Assembly: GCA_903822205.1 (NCBI GenBank)
Contig: CAIJOK010000082.1
Span: 1 to 32,535, forward strand
Origin: an uncultured beta proteobacterium
Lineage (GTDB): Bacteria > Pseudomonadota > Gammaproteobacteria > Burkholderiales > Burkholderiaceae_C
Length of the DNA: 32,535 nt
Direction: 5' to 3'
Shown here: in pieces, positions 1-6,643 of the stretch
Layout: the number at the start of each line of letters is the position of its first letter
Position numbering within the stretch: the first letter of the stretch is position 1
Program-made: the position numbers and the translations under genes
Notes under the pieces: generated by a model
What the model was told of the DNA's origin: nothing
What the model saw: the letters and a program-made list of their open reading frames with translations, nothing else
Databases searched by the model: none

Positions 1-115
1 ATGGTGATCACCTTGTTTGCTCCTGCCTAAAAATAAGGCAGCGCTTGTAAAACACCTGGATCAATTTTCGGTCGGCACACCCCCTAAAAGTGGATCAGTT
101 TTCAATCGGCATCAA
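1..115. mobile_element. IS21-family-like end remnant
   Basis: Two imperfect direct copies of a unit reading TGGATCA(A/G)TTTTC(G/A)(G/A)TCGGCA lie at about 58-78 and 92-112, 34 bases apart. Repeated motifs of this kind (GATTGAAAACTGATCC when read on the other strand) occur in the terminal regions of many IS21-family elements, so this is probably the outer end of such an element whose istA/istB genes lie off the window or are lost. A short open frame ends in TAA at 28-30 and could be the tail of a gene entering from the left, but ten codons are too few to identify. I see nothing else supportable in 1-160. The family assignment is an inference. Confidence 0.4.
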
Positions 116-160
116 CACGCTGGGGATAACGGCGCAGCAAACGCTTGTTTTGACGGCGGT

Positions 161-436
161 CTAAGAAAACACCTTCCACAGCACAGCCATTGTGACGGCC
201 AGATTGAACCCGATCATCCATTGCAAAAGCGAAAATTTGGCATCAACCTTTGCGTCAAGAAGCGAAATTCTGTTTTCTAGCTTAACGATGTCGGCTTTTG
301 TTGCCAATGTGGTGTCAAGGGCTTCGGCCAAAGAGTCCCTTTGCGCCTGGGAGAAAGCTGCCGCTTGCTCACGCGGCATACCGGCTTTTTCAAGCGTTTC
401 GACAAACCTGAATGTGTCAAAGGTGATGGTGCTCAT
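161..436 (-). CDS. small coiled-coil membrane protein, DUF1640-like (second of a pair)
   Basis: A 91-residue protein of unknown function. It has an N-terminal MSTITFDTFRFVETLEKAG stretch, a helical middle that is probably coiled coil (KADIVKLENRISLLDAKVDAKF, about residues 47-68), and a C-terminal hydrophobic helix (about residues 71-90, WMIGFNLAVTMAVLWKVF). This arrangement resembles the bacterial DUF1640/CCDC90-like family, which are short proteins with a coiled coil and a C-terminal membrane anchor. It follows its paralogue at 449-685 by only 12 bases on the same strand, so the two are probably co-transcribed. No good ribosome-binding site precedes the ATG, which may rely on translational coupling. 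Function unknown; family call moderately sure. Confidence 0.6.
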   Translation of the reverse strand: MSTITFDTFRFVETLEKAGMPREQAAAFSQAQRDSLAEALDTTLATKADIVKLENRISLLDAKVDAKFSLLQWMIGFNLAVTMAVLWKVFS

Positions 437-448
437 GGGGCGCTTTGG

Positions 449-685
449 CTACAAAACCTTAATGAGCGCAGCTATCACGCCTACAGCCACGGCCACGATA
501 GTTCCGAGCCGGATTGTCAATCTTTGTTCGAGTTCCGTCAGGCGATTGTCCAAGTCCTCTTTGGTCACCAAGTGCGATAGCGCGTCCCTGCTGGCATCAA
601 CGATTGTTTCTGCCTGCTCTTCGGTAAATCCGGTAGTTCGCAAGCGTTTGACGAATGTATGCGAATCAAAAACGATGGTGCTCAT
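449..685 (-). CDS. small coiled-coil membrane protein, DUF1640-like (first of a pair)
   Basis: A 78-residue protein whose start is chosen at the ATG giving MSTIVFDSHTFVKRL, because this aligns with the start of the neighbouring paralogue. An upstream ATG would add nine residues (MQPRCKLRG) that have no counterpart there. The shared pattern is MSTI.FD...FV..L...G...EQA, then a coiled-coil stretch with KEDLDNRLTELEQRL (about residues 43-57), then a C-terminal hydrophobic helix (IVAVAVGVIAALIKVL). The architecture matches small bacterial DUF1640-like proteins. GTGGA lies directly before the chosen ATG and is at best a weak Shine-Dalgarno. No enzymatic motif is visible and the role is unknown. 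Confidence 0.6.
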   Translation of the reverse strand: MSTIVFDSHTFVKRLRTTGFTEEQAETIVDASRDALSHLVTKEDLDNRLTELEQRLTIRLGTIVAVAVGVIAALIKVL

Positions 686-741
686 TCCACGCAGTTTACA
701 CCTGGGCTGCATGGGGCGTAGGGTAGCAAGTTTTCAAAAAA

Positions 742-936
742 ATGTCGCAAATGACAGGCATCGCAAAAACAGACAGCAAGCAATCAGCCAAACTGGAGAA
801 GCGAATTACGGCCAACACAAAAGCCGGATGGTGCGAAAACGGGCAGATCATGCTGCACATCCGTAACGCAGGACTTTACAAAGCCAAGTGCATGTTGGCC
901 ACCATCCAGAATTTTGAAACAGCCATTGACCAATAG
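742..936 (+). CDS. hypothetical protein, doubtful
   Basis: A 64-residue open frame divergent from the coiled-coil pair. It is rich in Lys, Thr and Ala at its N-terminus, with no hydrophobic segment and no motif I recognise. No Shine-Dalgarno sequence precedes the ATG, only an A-rich run. It is the only plausible frame between the minus-strand pair and the tRNA gene, but it may be a chance ORF. It is listed so that the 713-1004 interval is accounted for. Confidence 0.2.
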   Translation: MSQMTGIAKTDSKQSAKLEKRITANTKAGWCENGQIMLHIRNAGLYKAKCMLATIQNFETAIDQ

Positions 937-1004
937 GTCCACTTGCTGGCGCTAAATTCGGTCATAACCATGTACCGCAGTCTGTAAAAAGTCTGTAAAC
1001 GCGC

Positions 1005-1039
1005 CACAAACAAAAAAGCCCAGAGGGTTAGTCTGGGCT
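1005..1039 (-). terminator. rho-independent terminator after tRNA-His
   Basis: Read on the minus strand, AGCCCAGA (1032-1039) pairs perfectly with TCTGGGCT (1017-1024) around a seven-base loop, followed by a six-T run (1012-1017) and further T/G-rich sequence. It starts 17 bases beyond the tRNA 3' end, so it fits as the terminator of the tRNA-His transcript. Confidence 0.8.
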
Positions 1040-1055
1040 AATTTGTTGATTTTGA

Positions 1056-1132
1056 TGGGGTGGCTGATGGGGATCGAACCCACGACAACAGGAATCACAA
1101 TCCTGGACTCTACCAACTGAGCTACAGCCACC
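1056..1132 (-). tRNA. tRNA-His (anticodon GTG)
   Basis: The minus strand folds as a full cloverleaf. The acceptor stem is GTGGCTG/CAGCCAC, preceded by the extra G(-1) typical of tRNA-His and facing C73. The D arm has GTAGCTCAGTTGGTAGAG, the anticodon stem-loop is CAGGATTGTGATTCCTG with anticodon GTG, and the T arm has GTTCGATCC. The CCA end is encoded (RC of 1056-1058). Own promoter and terminator flank it. The G(-1):C73 pair makes the histidine identity secure. Confidence 0.95.
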
Positions 1133-1147
1133 GCTAAACCGGCTTTG

Positions 1148-1176
1148 ATTATAGGGAACTAGGGGCCCATGCTCAA
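1148..1176 (-). promoter_or_regulatory. sigma70 promoter of tRNA-His
   Basis: On the minus strand TTGAGC (RC of 1171-1176) is followed by exactly 17 bases and then a perfect TATAAT (RC of 1148-1153). The -10 box lies about 15 bases upstream of the tRNA 5' end, as expected for a short tRNA leader. It sits in the 64-base gap between ppiD and the tRNA gene. Confidence 0.75.
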
Positions 1177-1196
1177 AGCTGATTTGCACGGACAGA

Positions 1197-3104
1197 TCAA
1201 GGCGCGACGGAGGGTGTCCCCTGCGTATTGGTCCACAAAATGCGGGCTTTCACGTGGTCTTTCAGGACATCGTAATAGGCCAAAGCCTCGGCAGAGTCCC
1301 AGGCCCGTGCATAGGGATCGCGGTCTGAGGTGGTTGTGGTCTGTGCTGCGATCTTGTTCACACGCACCACTGCGTAACCGTCTTGGCCCAGGTCCACGCC
1401 TAGCCATTGAGGCAATGCCTTGGCATCTGCCCGCAGCGATGCCGTGACGATGGATGCGGGCAAATTTTGTGGCTGGTTGCGTGAAACCACGGTGGGGGCA
1501 TCCAGCAGCTTGGCCGCAGCGGCGTTTTTGGGCCAGGCAGACAGTTGGGCCTCCCCGTCTTTTTTAGCCAAAGCAAGCGCATGGGTGCGAACAACACGGC
1601 TGCGTACCTGGTCTAACACTTGCGCCTGCGGCAAAACGTGGGCCGGACTGTGCGAGACCACCCGCCCTGCCGCCAATTGGCTGGCGGCGGTCTCAATGGC
1701 CTCGGTATTGCGCTTCTTGTCGATCGAATCAGCAGAGAACAACGCCGTCAAAAACTTGTCATTGGCCAATACGCCTGTCACACCGGTTGCAGGCTTGCGG
1801 GTAACGCTGGCGGTTTTGATCTCTAGGCCCAGCCGGTCGGCAACGGGCTTCAAGCTGTCCGATTGTTCATAAACGGTGTTAGAAAAAAGATCGGCAACCT
1901 CGGCAAATTTACGCTGGGCCTGCTGGGTTTGAAGGTCTGCCGTCAAGCTGGATCGCAGCTCGTCCAGACTCCTTCGGACGGGCTTTTTGATGTCGGCCAG
2001 ACGGATGATGTGGTAACCAAAGTCAGACTCCACCACGTCACTGATGTCGCCTGGTTGCATCGCAAACACCGCATCTTCAAAGGGTTTGACCATCACGCCC
2101 CGCCCAAAAAAACCCAGGTCACCCGACTTGGCGGCAGACCCTGTGTCCTGCGAGTTTTTTTTGGCCACGTCTGCAAAGCTACCAGGCGCTGCTCGAACGG
2201 CCAAGAGCAGTTCAATCGCCTTGGCTTTGGCCTTTTGCCGTTCAGTGGGGGGGGCATCTTTGGCAGCAGTGATCAGGATATGGCTGGCGCGGCGTTCTTC
2301 TTTGCCGCTCAAAGCAATTGCGTTTTGGTCGTAGTACGCTTTCAAGTCGGTCTCAGGGATTTGGATGGATTTTTTGACGGCATCCAGGTCAAGCACCACG
2401 TACGCGATCTGCGTTTGTTCGTCGGCTTGAAATTCGGCTTGATGGTCTTTGTAATAGGCCAATAGTTCGGCCTCGGTGGGGCGCACCCCAGCAGTGTAGG
2501 CATCAGGTACAAAGCGAGCCACCTGAATCTCTCTTTGCTCGTTGAAGGCCCCTAGGGATACATCGGCCACCCCAGGCACGGCAAATCCAGACTGCCGCAA
2601 ACCAGATTCAACTTGTTGTGCAGACAGATGACGGCGGACATTGTTCTCAAAGCCCTCAGGGGTCATGCCCTGTGCAGCGGCCAATTGGCGGTAACGGCCC
2701 ATGTCCACACTACCGTCAGGCTTGCGCAGGGCTGCGATAGTGGCATCCTCCTGTAGAAAGCGTGCGAGTCGCGCATCGCTGGTCCATAGGCCGGACTTGT
2801 CGGCGGCAGCCGTCATCACTTTGTTGCGAACCAGTTGCTCTAACGTGGCGTAACGGGCCTCTGGAGAATCGAGCAGCTTGGTATCCAGACCCGGGATGGA
2901 GGCACGCATGCGGTCAAGCTCGGACTTGTGGGATGCATCCCACTGGGCTTGGGTAATTTCTTGTCCATCCACGCTGGCCACTGTGCTGTCGGACCTGCCC
3001 ATACGGTTGTAACCATCGATACCAAACAAGACAAACGACGGGATAATGAGCAAAAACATCAATGCCATCATGATCTTGGTGTGTTTGCGAACAAAATCAA
3101 ACAT
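1197..3104 (-). CDS. ppiD: peptidyl-prolyl cis-trans isomerase D, periplasmic chaperone
   Basis: A 635-residue inner-membrane-anchored periplasmic folding factor of the SurA/PpiD type, acting on newly exported proteins near the Sec translocon. The N-terminus [10 protein letters not shown] is followed by a single membrane anchor (about residues 11-32, [18 protein letters not shown]). Residues 40-260 form the SurA-N-like chaperone region, and a parvulin (PPIC) domain lies at about 268-372, with the typical ASHILI near its start and [20 protein letters not shown] and FGYHIIRL further on. The C-terminal 250 residues resemble the PpiD tail. Length is normal for the family (about 620-640). AGGGG nine bases before the ATG supports the start. 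It is transcribed towards tRNA-His and divergently from the signalling cluster. Confidence 0.93.
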   Translation of the reverse strand: MFDFVRKHTKIMMALMFLLIIPSFVLFGIDGYNRMGRSDSTVASVDGQEITQAQWDASHKSELDRMRASIPGLDTKLLDSPEARYATLEQLVRNKVMTAAADKSGLWTSDARLARFLQEDATIAALRKPDGSVDMGRYRQLAAAQGMTPEGFENNVRRHLSAQQVESGLRQSGFAVPGVADVSLGAFNEQREIQVARFVPDAYTAGVRPTEAELLAYYKDHQAEFQADEQTQIAYVVLDLDAVKKSIQIPETDLKAYYDQNAIALSGKEERRASHILITAAKDAPPTERQKAKAKAIELLLAVRAAPGSFADVAKKNSQDTGSAAKSGDLGFFGRGVMVKPFEDAVFAMQPGDISDVVESDFGYHIIRLADIKKPVRRSLDELRSSLTADLQTQQAQRKFAEVADLFSNTVYEQSDSLKPVADRLGLEIKTASVTRKPATGVTGVLANDKFLTALFSADSIDKKRNTEAIETAASQLAAGRVVSHSPAHVLPQAQVLDQVRSRVVRTHALALAKKDGEAQLSAWPKNAAAAKLLDAPTVVSRNQPQNLPASIVTASLRADAKALPQWLGVDLGQDGYAVVRVNKIAAQTTTTSDRDPYARAWDSAEALAYYDVLKDHVKARILWTNTQGTPSVAP

Positions 3105-3123
3105 TACAAAAAACCCCTATGTC

Positions 3124-3165
3124 AAAACGAAAAGGCGAACGGTTTGGGGTTCGCCTGGTCGTTTT
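3124..3165. promoter_or_regulatory. long hairpin in the ppiD leader region
   Basis: AAAACGA-AA-AGGCGAAC, loop GGTTTGGG, GTTCGCCT-GG-TCGTTTT: a 7 bp plus 8 bp stem with a 2x2 internal loop. It lies 19 bases upstream of the ppiD ATG, where it would be in or near the ppiD mRNA leader. On the plus strand it ends in a short T run like a terminator, but no plus-strand gene lies upstream to need one. It could be an attenuator or an operator; function not determined. Confidence 0.45.
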
Positions 3166-3286
3166 ATTATGGCACGGCGGCAGGCTGGGTGACGTGGGGT
3201 TGTCGGTGGACAGTGGTCCAATGCCAATTGTTCGCGGAAGAAAATCGATGCAAAACGCAAACAAACAAGAAAAATTATCAAAATAT

Positions 3287-3315
3287 GTCAGACGACCCAG
3301 AATTTTGCGTATAAT
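3287..3315 (+). promoter_or_regulatory. putative promoter of the signalling cluster
   Basis: A perfect TATAAT lies at 3310-3315, with a weak -35 candidate (TGTCAG or GTCAGA near 3286-3292) 17-18 bases upstream. The expected transcript start, near 3322, leaves a leader of about 20 bases before the ATG at 3344 and rules out the longer in-frame start at 3119. The heptamer GTCAGAC occurs at 3287-3293 and again at 3325-3331, flanking the -10 box, and might be an operator. Confidence 0.5.
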
Positions 3316-3343
3316 CTGGTCATCGTCAGACACTTACCACATT

Positions 3344-3982
3344 ATGGCCACAGACAACATCGAGAAGTCGTTTTGCACCACCCGTGAGGCCGCCACCCAG
3401 CTCGGGGTGTCGGTGGGAACGGTGCAGCTTTGGGTTGAAAACGGCCTGCTACAGGCTTGGAAAACCAACGGAGGACACCGCCGCGTGATGCGAGACTCTG
3501 TCGAACGCCTGCTGCGCCGTTCGCCTGATGCTGCGCAAGCAGCCCCCCCAGCGCCAGTCACCACTGCGGTATCTTCGGGACCGCGTCAGCTCACGATTCT
3601 GGTGGTTGAAGATGATCCTTATCTTTTGCGGCTGTACAAGGCGCGCCTATCGCGCTGGCCCATGGCCCCCAATGTGATTTGCCTAGACAACGCTGTTGAG
3701 GCCTTGCTAACGATGGGGCGCAGCGGTGTGGATCTACTGATCACCGACCTGCATATGCCACAGATGGACGGTTTTGGTATGTTGCATACCCTGCGTTTGG
3801 CCCCCGAAATGGCGCATACCACCATCGTTGTTGTGACAGGTCTTGATGCCGCCGCCATTGCCACACGGGGCACCATCCCGCCTGGGATTGATGTTTTGCC
3901 AAAACCCGTCCCGTTTGATCGGCTGCTAACCATTGCTGTCAGTATCGCTAACTCAAGCCAGTTTCTGACTTTGTCGCATTAA
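3344..3982 (+). CDS. response regulator with N-terminal MerR/excisionase-like HTH
   Basis: A 212-residue DNA-binding regulator with the domain order reversed relative to usual response regulators. Residues about 9-55 form a MerR/excisionase-type winged helix (TTREAATQLGVSVGTVQLWV, then GGHRRV and the recognition-wing pattern). A Pro/Ala linker (about 58-75) leads to a receiver domain (about 80-200) with the acidic pair in VVEDD, phosphoacceptor Asp135 in LITDLHMPQMDG, and the conserved Lys in LPKPVP. The start is set by the perfect TATAAT 29 bases upstream; a 287-residue version starting at 3119 would span that promoter. No Shine-Dalgarno is evident. As the first gene of the cluster it is a candidate transcriptional output or autoregulator for the kinases downstream. 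Targets unknown. Confidence 0.85.
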   Translation: MATDNIEKSFCTTREAATQLGVSVGTVQLWVENGLLQAWKTNGGHRRVMRDSVERLLRRSPDAAQAAPPAPVTTAVSSGPRQLTILVVEDDPYLLRLYKARLSRWPMAPNVICLDNAVEALLTMGRSGVDLLITDLHMPQMDGFGMLHTLRLAPEMAHTTIVVVTGLDAAAIATRGTIPPGIDVLPKPVPFDRLLTIAVSIANSSQFLTLSH

Positions 3983-3999
3983 CCCATGATGCAGGCCAC

Positions 4000-4326
4000 A
4001 TGAGAATCCGACACCTGTTTATACCCATTGATGACGCTAGGTCAGGTATGGTTCTGGGCTCTTCGGTGAATATCACTCAGGACGGGTATTTGAGCTTGTG
4101 TTTTCCGGCCGGTTTGATGCTCACCGACGAAAGTCTCAACCAACTTCATGCACATCAGGCTGAGTTCATTGACATCGAACAGACGGATACCCGCCGTGAC
4201 GAGCAAATCGCTGTGGATATGGCGCTGGCTGCTCATCGTGTATTGCAAATTTTTGCAGGTGCTGACTTGAATGATCCCACCATGGCAAGTTTGTTTAACC
4301 AAGCGTTGTGCTACAGGTGTGCATGA
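4000..4326 (+). CDS. small protein resembling the DUF3391-type N-terminal domain of HD-GYP/HDOD proteins
   Basis: A 108-residue soluble protein. Its early region (SGMVLGSSVNITQDGYLSLC, then PAGLMLTDESLNQL) resembles the short domain often found in front of HD-GYP or HDOD phosphohydrolase-like domains (pattern GMVL..V....G.LLLPAGT.LT...I..L). Here the domain stands alone as its own gene and its stop overlaps the start of an HDOD gene (ATGA), so the two products may work as a split version of a normally fused protein. AGG four bases before the ATG is a plausible ribosome-binding site. No catalytic residues are visible. The family call is by pattern only. Confidence 0.6.
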   Translation: MRIRHLFIPIDDARSGMVLGSSVNITQDGYLSLCFPAGLMLTDESLNQLHAHQAEFIDIEQTDTRRDEQIAVDMALAAHRVLQIFAGADLNDPTMASLFNQALCYRCA

Positions 4327-5195
4327 TGAGTGACACGTCATTGACTCGCGACGAGGTGATCCGCTGCAGCCGTTATCTGCCAAGTTTTCCAAAGCTGATT
4401 ACCGAAATATTGACCACACTGGATGACCATGAGAGCAACCTTCGTGTGCTGGTGCGTTGCGTCACCCTTGAACCCATGATCAGCGCACGCATCTTGGCAT
4501 TTGCCAATACGGCTGCCATGCGTGGTCGCATGGGTTCCGATGTATGCAACGTCAATACGGCCATTTCGCTGATCGGTGTGAACCGTGTGCGTCACATCGT
4601 TCTGATGAGCTGCATGGATGCCTTCATGAGTAGCGCAGCCCAGGCCAGCGTACCCGTCAGTTTCTGGCAGCACAGTGTGGCAGTGGGTGTCAGTAGCGTA
4701 GAACTGGCCATGTATGTGACCATGCCCGTTATCACATCTGCGGCCTTGGTGGCAGGTTTGTTGCATGATATTGGCCAGCTTTGGCTGTATCGCTTCAGGG
4801 CAGAGGACATGCGCATTTGTCAGCATCAGGCTGTCGAGCACAAACGGGGGGCGGATGACGTTGAGCGGGACTACCATGGTGTGGATCACTGCACCATTGG
4901 CGCTTGGTTGGCCGAGAATTGGGGTCTGCCTCGCGATGTGGTGGCTGCCATTGCCGGACACCATCAGCCTGAAGAATCATCCGACATCACGCTGGTGTCT
5001 CTGGTGCATGTGGCCGAAGTGCTCAGCAACGCACTCGACTTAGGCAACTGCCCTGAAAATCGGGTTACAACCCTTTGCCGCAGTGCCTGCGATAAGTTGG
5101 GTTTGGTTTGGAACGACGAGATTCGTCCCCTATTTGGCCGGATTGAAGCGCGTAGTCGTCATACCAATCAATTTTTTATGATAGGTAACCACTAA
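4323..5195 (+). CDS. HDOD domain protein
   Basis: A 290-residue HDOD-family signalling protein (HD-related output domain, generally non-catalytic and involved in signal transduction). It has the family patterns LPSFPKLITEIL (about 17-28), VTLEPMISARILAFANTA (about 43-60), NVNTAISLIGVNRVRHIVLM (about 76-95) and GLLHDIGQL (about 145-153), with the His-Asp pair retained, then IGAWLAENWGLP and IAGHHQPEE. The start is the ATG overlapping the TGA of the preceding gene; a second ATG directly follows at 4326 and sits at better distance from AGGTG (4315-4319), so the true start could be three bases on. Likely acts with the neighbouring HDOD protein and receiver proteins; partner unknown. Confidence 0.85.
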   Translation: MMSDTSLTRDEVIRCSRYLPSFPKLITEILTTLDDHESNLRVLVRCVTLEPMISARILAFANTAAMRGRMGSDVCNVNTAISLIGVNRVRHIVLMSCMDAFMSSAAQASVPVSFWQHSVAVGVSSVELAMYVTMPVITSAALVAGLLHDIGQLWLYRFRAEDMRICQHQAVEHKRGADDVERDYHGVDHCTIGAWLAENWGLPRDVVAAIAGHHQPEESSDITLVSLVHVAEVLSNALDLGNCPENRVTTLCRSACDKLGLVWNDEIRPLFGRIEARSRHTNQFFMIGNH

Positions 5196-5339
5196 TTCCC
5201 TACCAGCATATTCAGGACTGACGCAATAGTTGTCCCTGCATGGCGTGCCGACACAGGCGGTGCAAGTGATACGGCTCGACGGCATCACACCGCCGGGGCA
5301 GATTTGCGTGAGACCTAACATAGAGAAAGCTCCTAAGCC

Positions 5340-6215
5340 ATGAATGCTACCCATCCATTGACCAGTGCCGATCCGGAACTGTCCACCCCTCAAACTGACG
5401 AGCTGATCAAAAGCATCGGCATACCAGCGCGACCGGTGACCTTGATCAATCTGCAAAAAGAGATTGAGTCTGATGACCCCGACATACGCAGGGCAGCGGC
5501 TCTGGTCACCAGCGATGTCACGCTGACGGTGGCTGTGCTGCGAACCGTCAATTCACCCGCTTTTGGGCTGTCGCGCCGCTGCGAAACAGTGGAGCATGCG
5601 GTGTCCATGATCGGATTCAAACGCTTGAAGAGCATCGTGACCGGCCTGATATTGCGCAACTTGATGCGTGGTGATGCCCAGCAACTGGCGCACTTTTGGG
5701 ATGTCTCCGCCAAGCGTTCTCACGCCATGACCCAGTTGGCCAGCGACATGGGGCTGGTCGATACGGATATTGCCCATTCGTTTGGCCTGTTTTGCGACGT
5801 GGGCATACCGCTATTGATGCTGCGTTTTCCAGACTACATTCAAACGCTGGCCATCTGTCGCGACGAAACCGAGCGAACCTTTACCCAAGTGGAGCAGGCC
5901 AAGTACAACACCGACCATGCCCTGATCGGAGCCATCATGGCGCGCAGTTGGGACCTATCGCCCACGCTTCACCAAGCTATCCGGCTGCACCATGATTATT
6001 CAGTTTTCCAAGATACCAAAGTGCCTGAGGTTGTAAGGCAATTGGTCGCAATGAACCTGATAGCCGAGCTGGCCATTCAGCGATTCAGCTATCTGGACAG
6101 TGTGGAATGGAACAAAGGGGGGGCAGGTGCTGTCGAACTTTTGGCCATGACGGACTACGAAATCACCGAGTGGATGGACCGCCTATCCTACGACTATGCC
6201 AAGGCCGGAACTTAA
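5340..6215 (+). CDS. HDOD domain protein with a degenerate HD motif
   Basis: A 291-residue HDOD protein, paralogous in layout to the one just upstream. It shows IPARPVTLINLQKEIESDDP (about 27-46), LTVAVLRTVNSPAFGLSRR (about 61-79) and VEHAVSMIGFKRLKSIVTGL (about 84-103). The position that is LLHDIG in its neighbour reads LFCDVGIPLLMLRFP here, so the His of the HD pair is replaced by Cys. The later element HALIGAIMARSWDLSP and a retained HH (LHHDYS) follow. This suggests a purely structural or protein-binding role. The 144-base gap upstream contains no recognisable gene. A weak AGAAAG precedes the ATG by about a dozen bases. Confidence 0.83.
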   Translation: MNATHPLTSADPELSTPQTDELIKSIGIPARPVTLINLQKEIESDDPDIRRAAALVTSDVTLTVAVLRTVNSPAFGLSRRCETVEHAVSMIGFKRLKSIVTGLILRNLMRGDAQQLAHFWDVSAKRSHAMTQLASDMGLVDTDIAHSFGLFCDVGIPLLMLRFPDYIQTLAICRDETERTFTQVEQAKYNTDHALIGAIMARSWDLSPTLHQAIRLHHDYSVFQDTKVPEVVRQLVAMNLIAELAIQRFSYLDSVEWNKGGAGAVELLAMTDYEITEWMDRLSYDYAKAGT

Positions 6216-6265
6216 ACGCCCCCGCGCCTCATTCAACATACTCTTTTTTAACTAAGCCGCTTATC

Positions 6266-6643
6266 ATGTCAACATCCCTGCCCACCGTTCTCATCGTGGA
6301 TGATCACACCGACATCCGCCGCCTGCTCAGCATCACACTGGGCAGAGAGTTTCACGTTATTGAGGCCGAAGACGGCCAGAGTGCCTTGGTCGCCGTGCGC
6401 AACCACCACCCCCGTGCGGTGCTGCTCGACGTGATGATGCCGGGCCAGATGGATGGTATGCAGGTGCTTGATGCCATCAAGTCGTCCCCCGATACCTGCA
6501 ACATTTTGGTGGCCATGATCACCGCACGGGGTCAAGATGCCGACCATGAGGATGCCAGACAGCGCGGTGCAGATGCCTACTTCATCAAACCCTTCAGCCC
6601 TGCTGGGGTGGCAGCGTGGGTGCGCAGCAGGCTGCTTGTGTGA
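6266..6643 (+). CDS. single-domain response regulator (CheY-like)
   Basis: A 125-residue stand-alone receiver domain with no output domain. Visible features are the acidic pair in LIVDDHTD, phosphoacceptor Asp55 in VLLDVMMPGQMDG, the Thr/Ser position in MITARG, and Lys108 in YFIKPF. The start is the ATG giving [13 protein letters not shown]; a longer in-frame start would overlap the preceding HDOD gene. Its TGA overlaps the GTG of the following kinase gene, so translation of the pair is probably coupled. It could shuttle phosphate between the kinases here and the Hpt or HD-GYP proteins downstream, by analogy with Spo0F/CheY-type proteins; this is an inference. Confidence 0.88.
   Translation: MSTSLPTVLIVDDHTDIRRLLSITLGREFHVIEAEDGQSALVAVRNHHPRAVLLDVMMPGQMDGMQVLDAIKSSPDTCNILVAMITARGQDADHEDARQRGADAYFIKPFSPAGVAAWVRSRLLV

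Noticed and set aside
1056-1132. tRNA-His as an integration site for the left edge
   Set aside because: I found no direct repeat of the tRNA 3' end elsewhere in the window and no integrase gene.
3119-3343. Longer start for the HTH-receiver gene (287 aa)
   Set aside because: The added 75 residues span a perfect TATAAT at 3310-3315 and a hairpin, and have no recognisable domain. The ATG at 3344 begins right before the HTH.
5130-5456. Minus-strand 108-aa ORF over the gap between the HDOD genes
   Set aside because: It overlaps both HDOD coding ends and has no recognisable domain or start signal.
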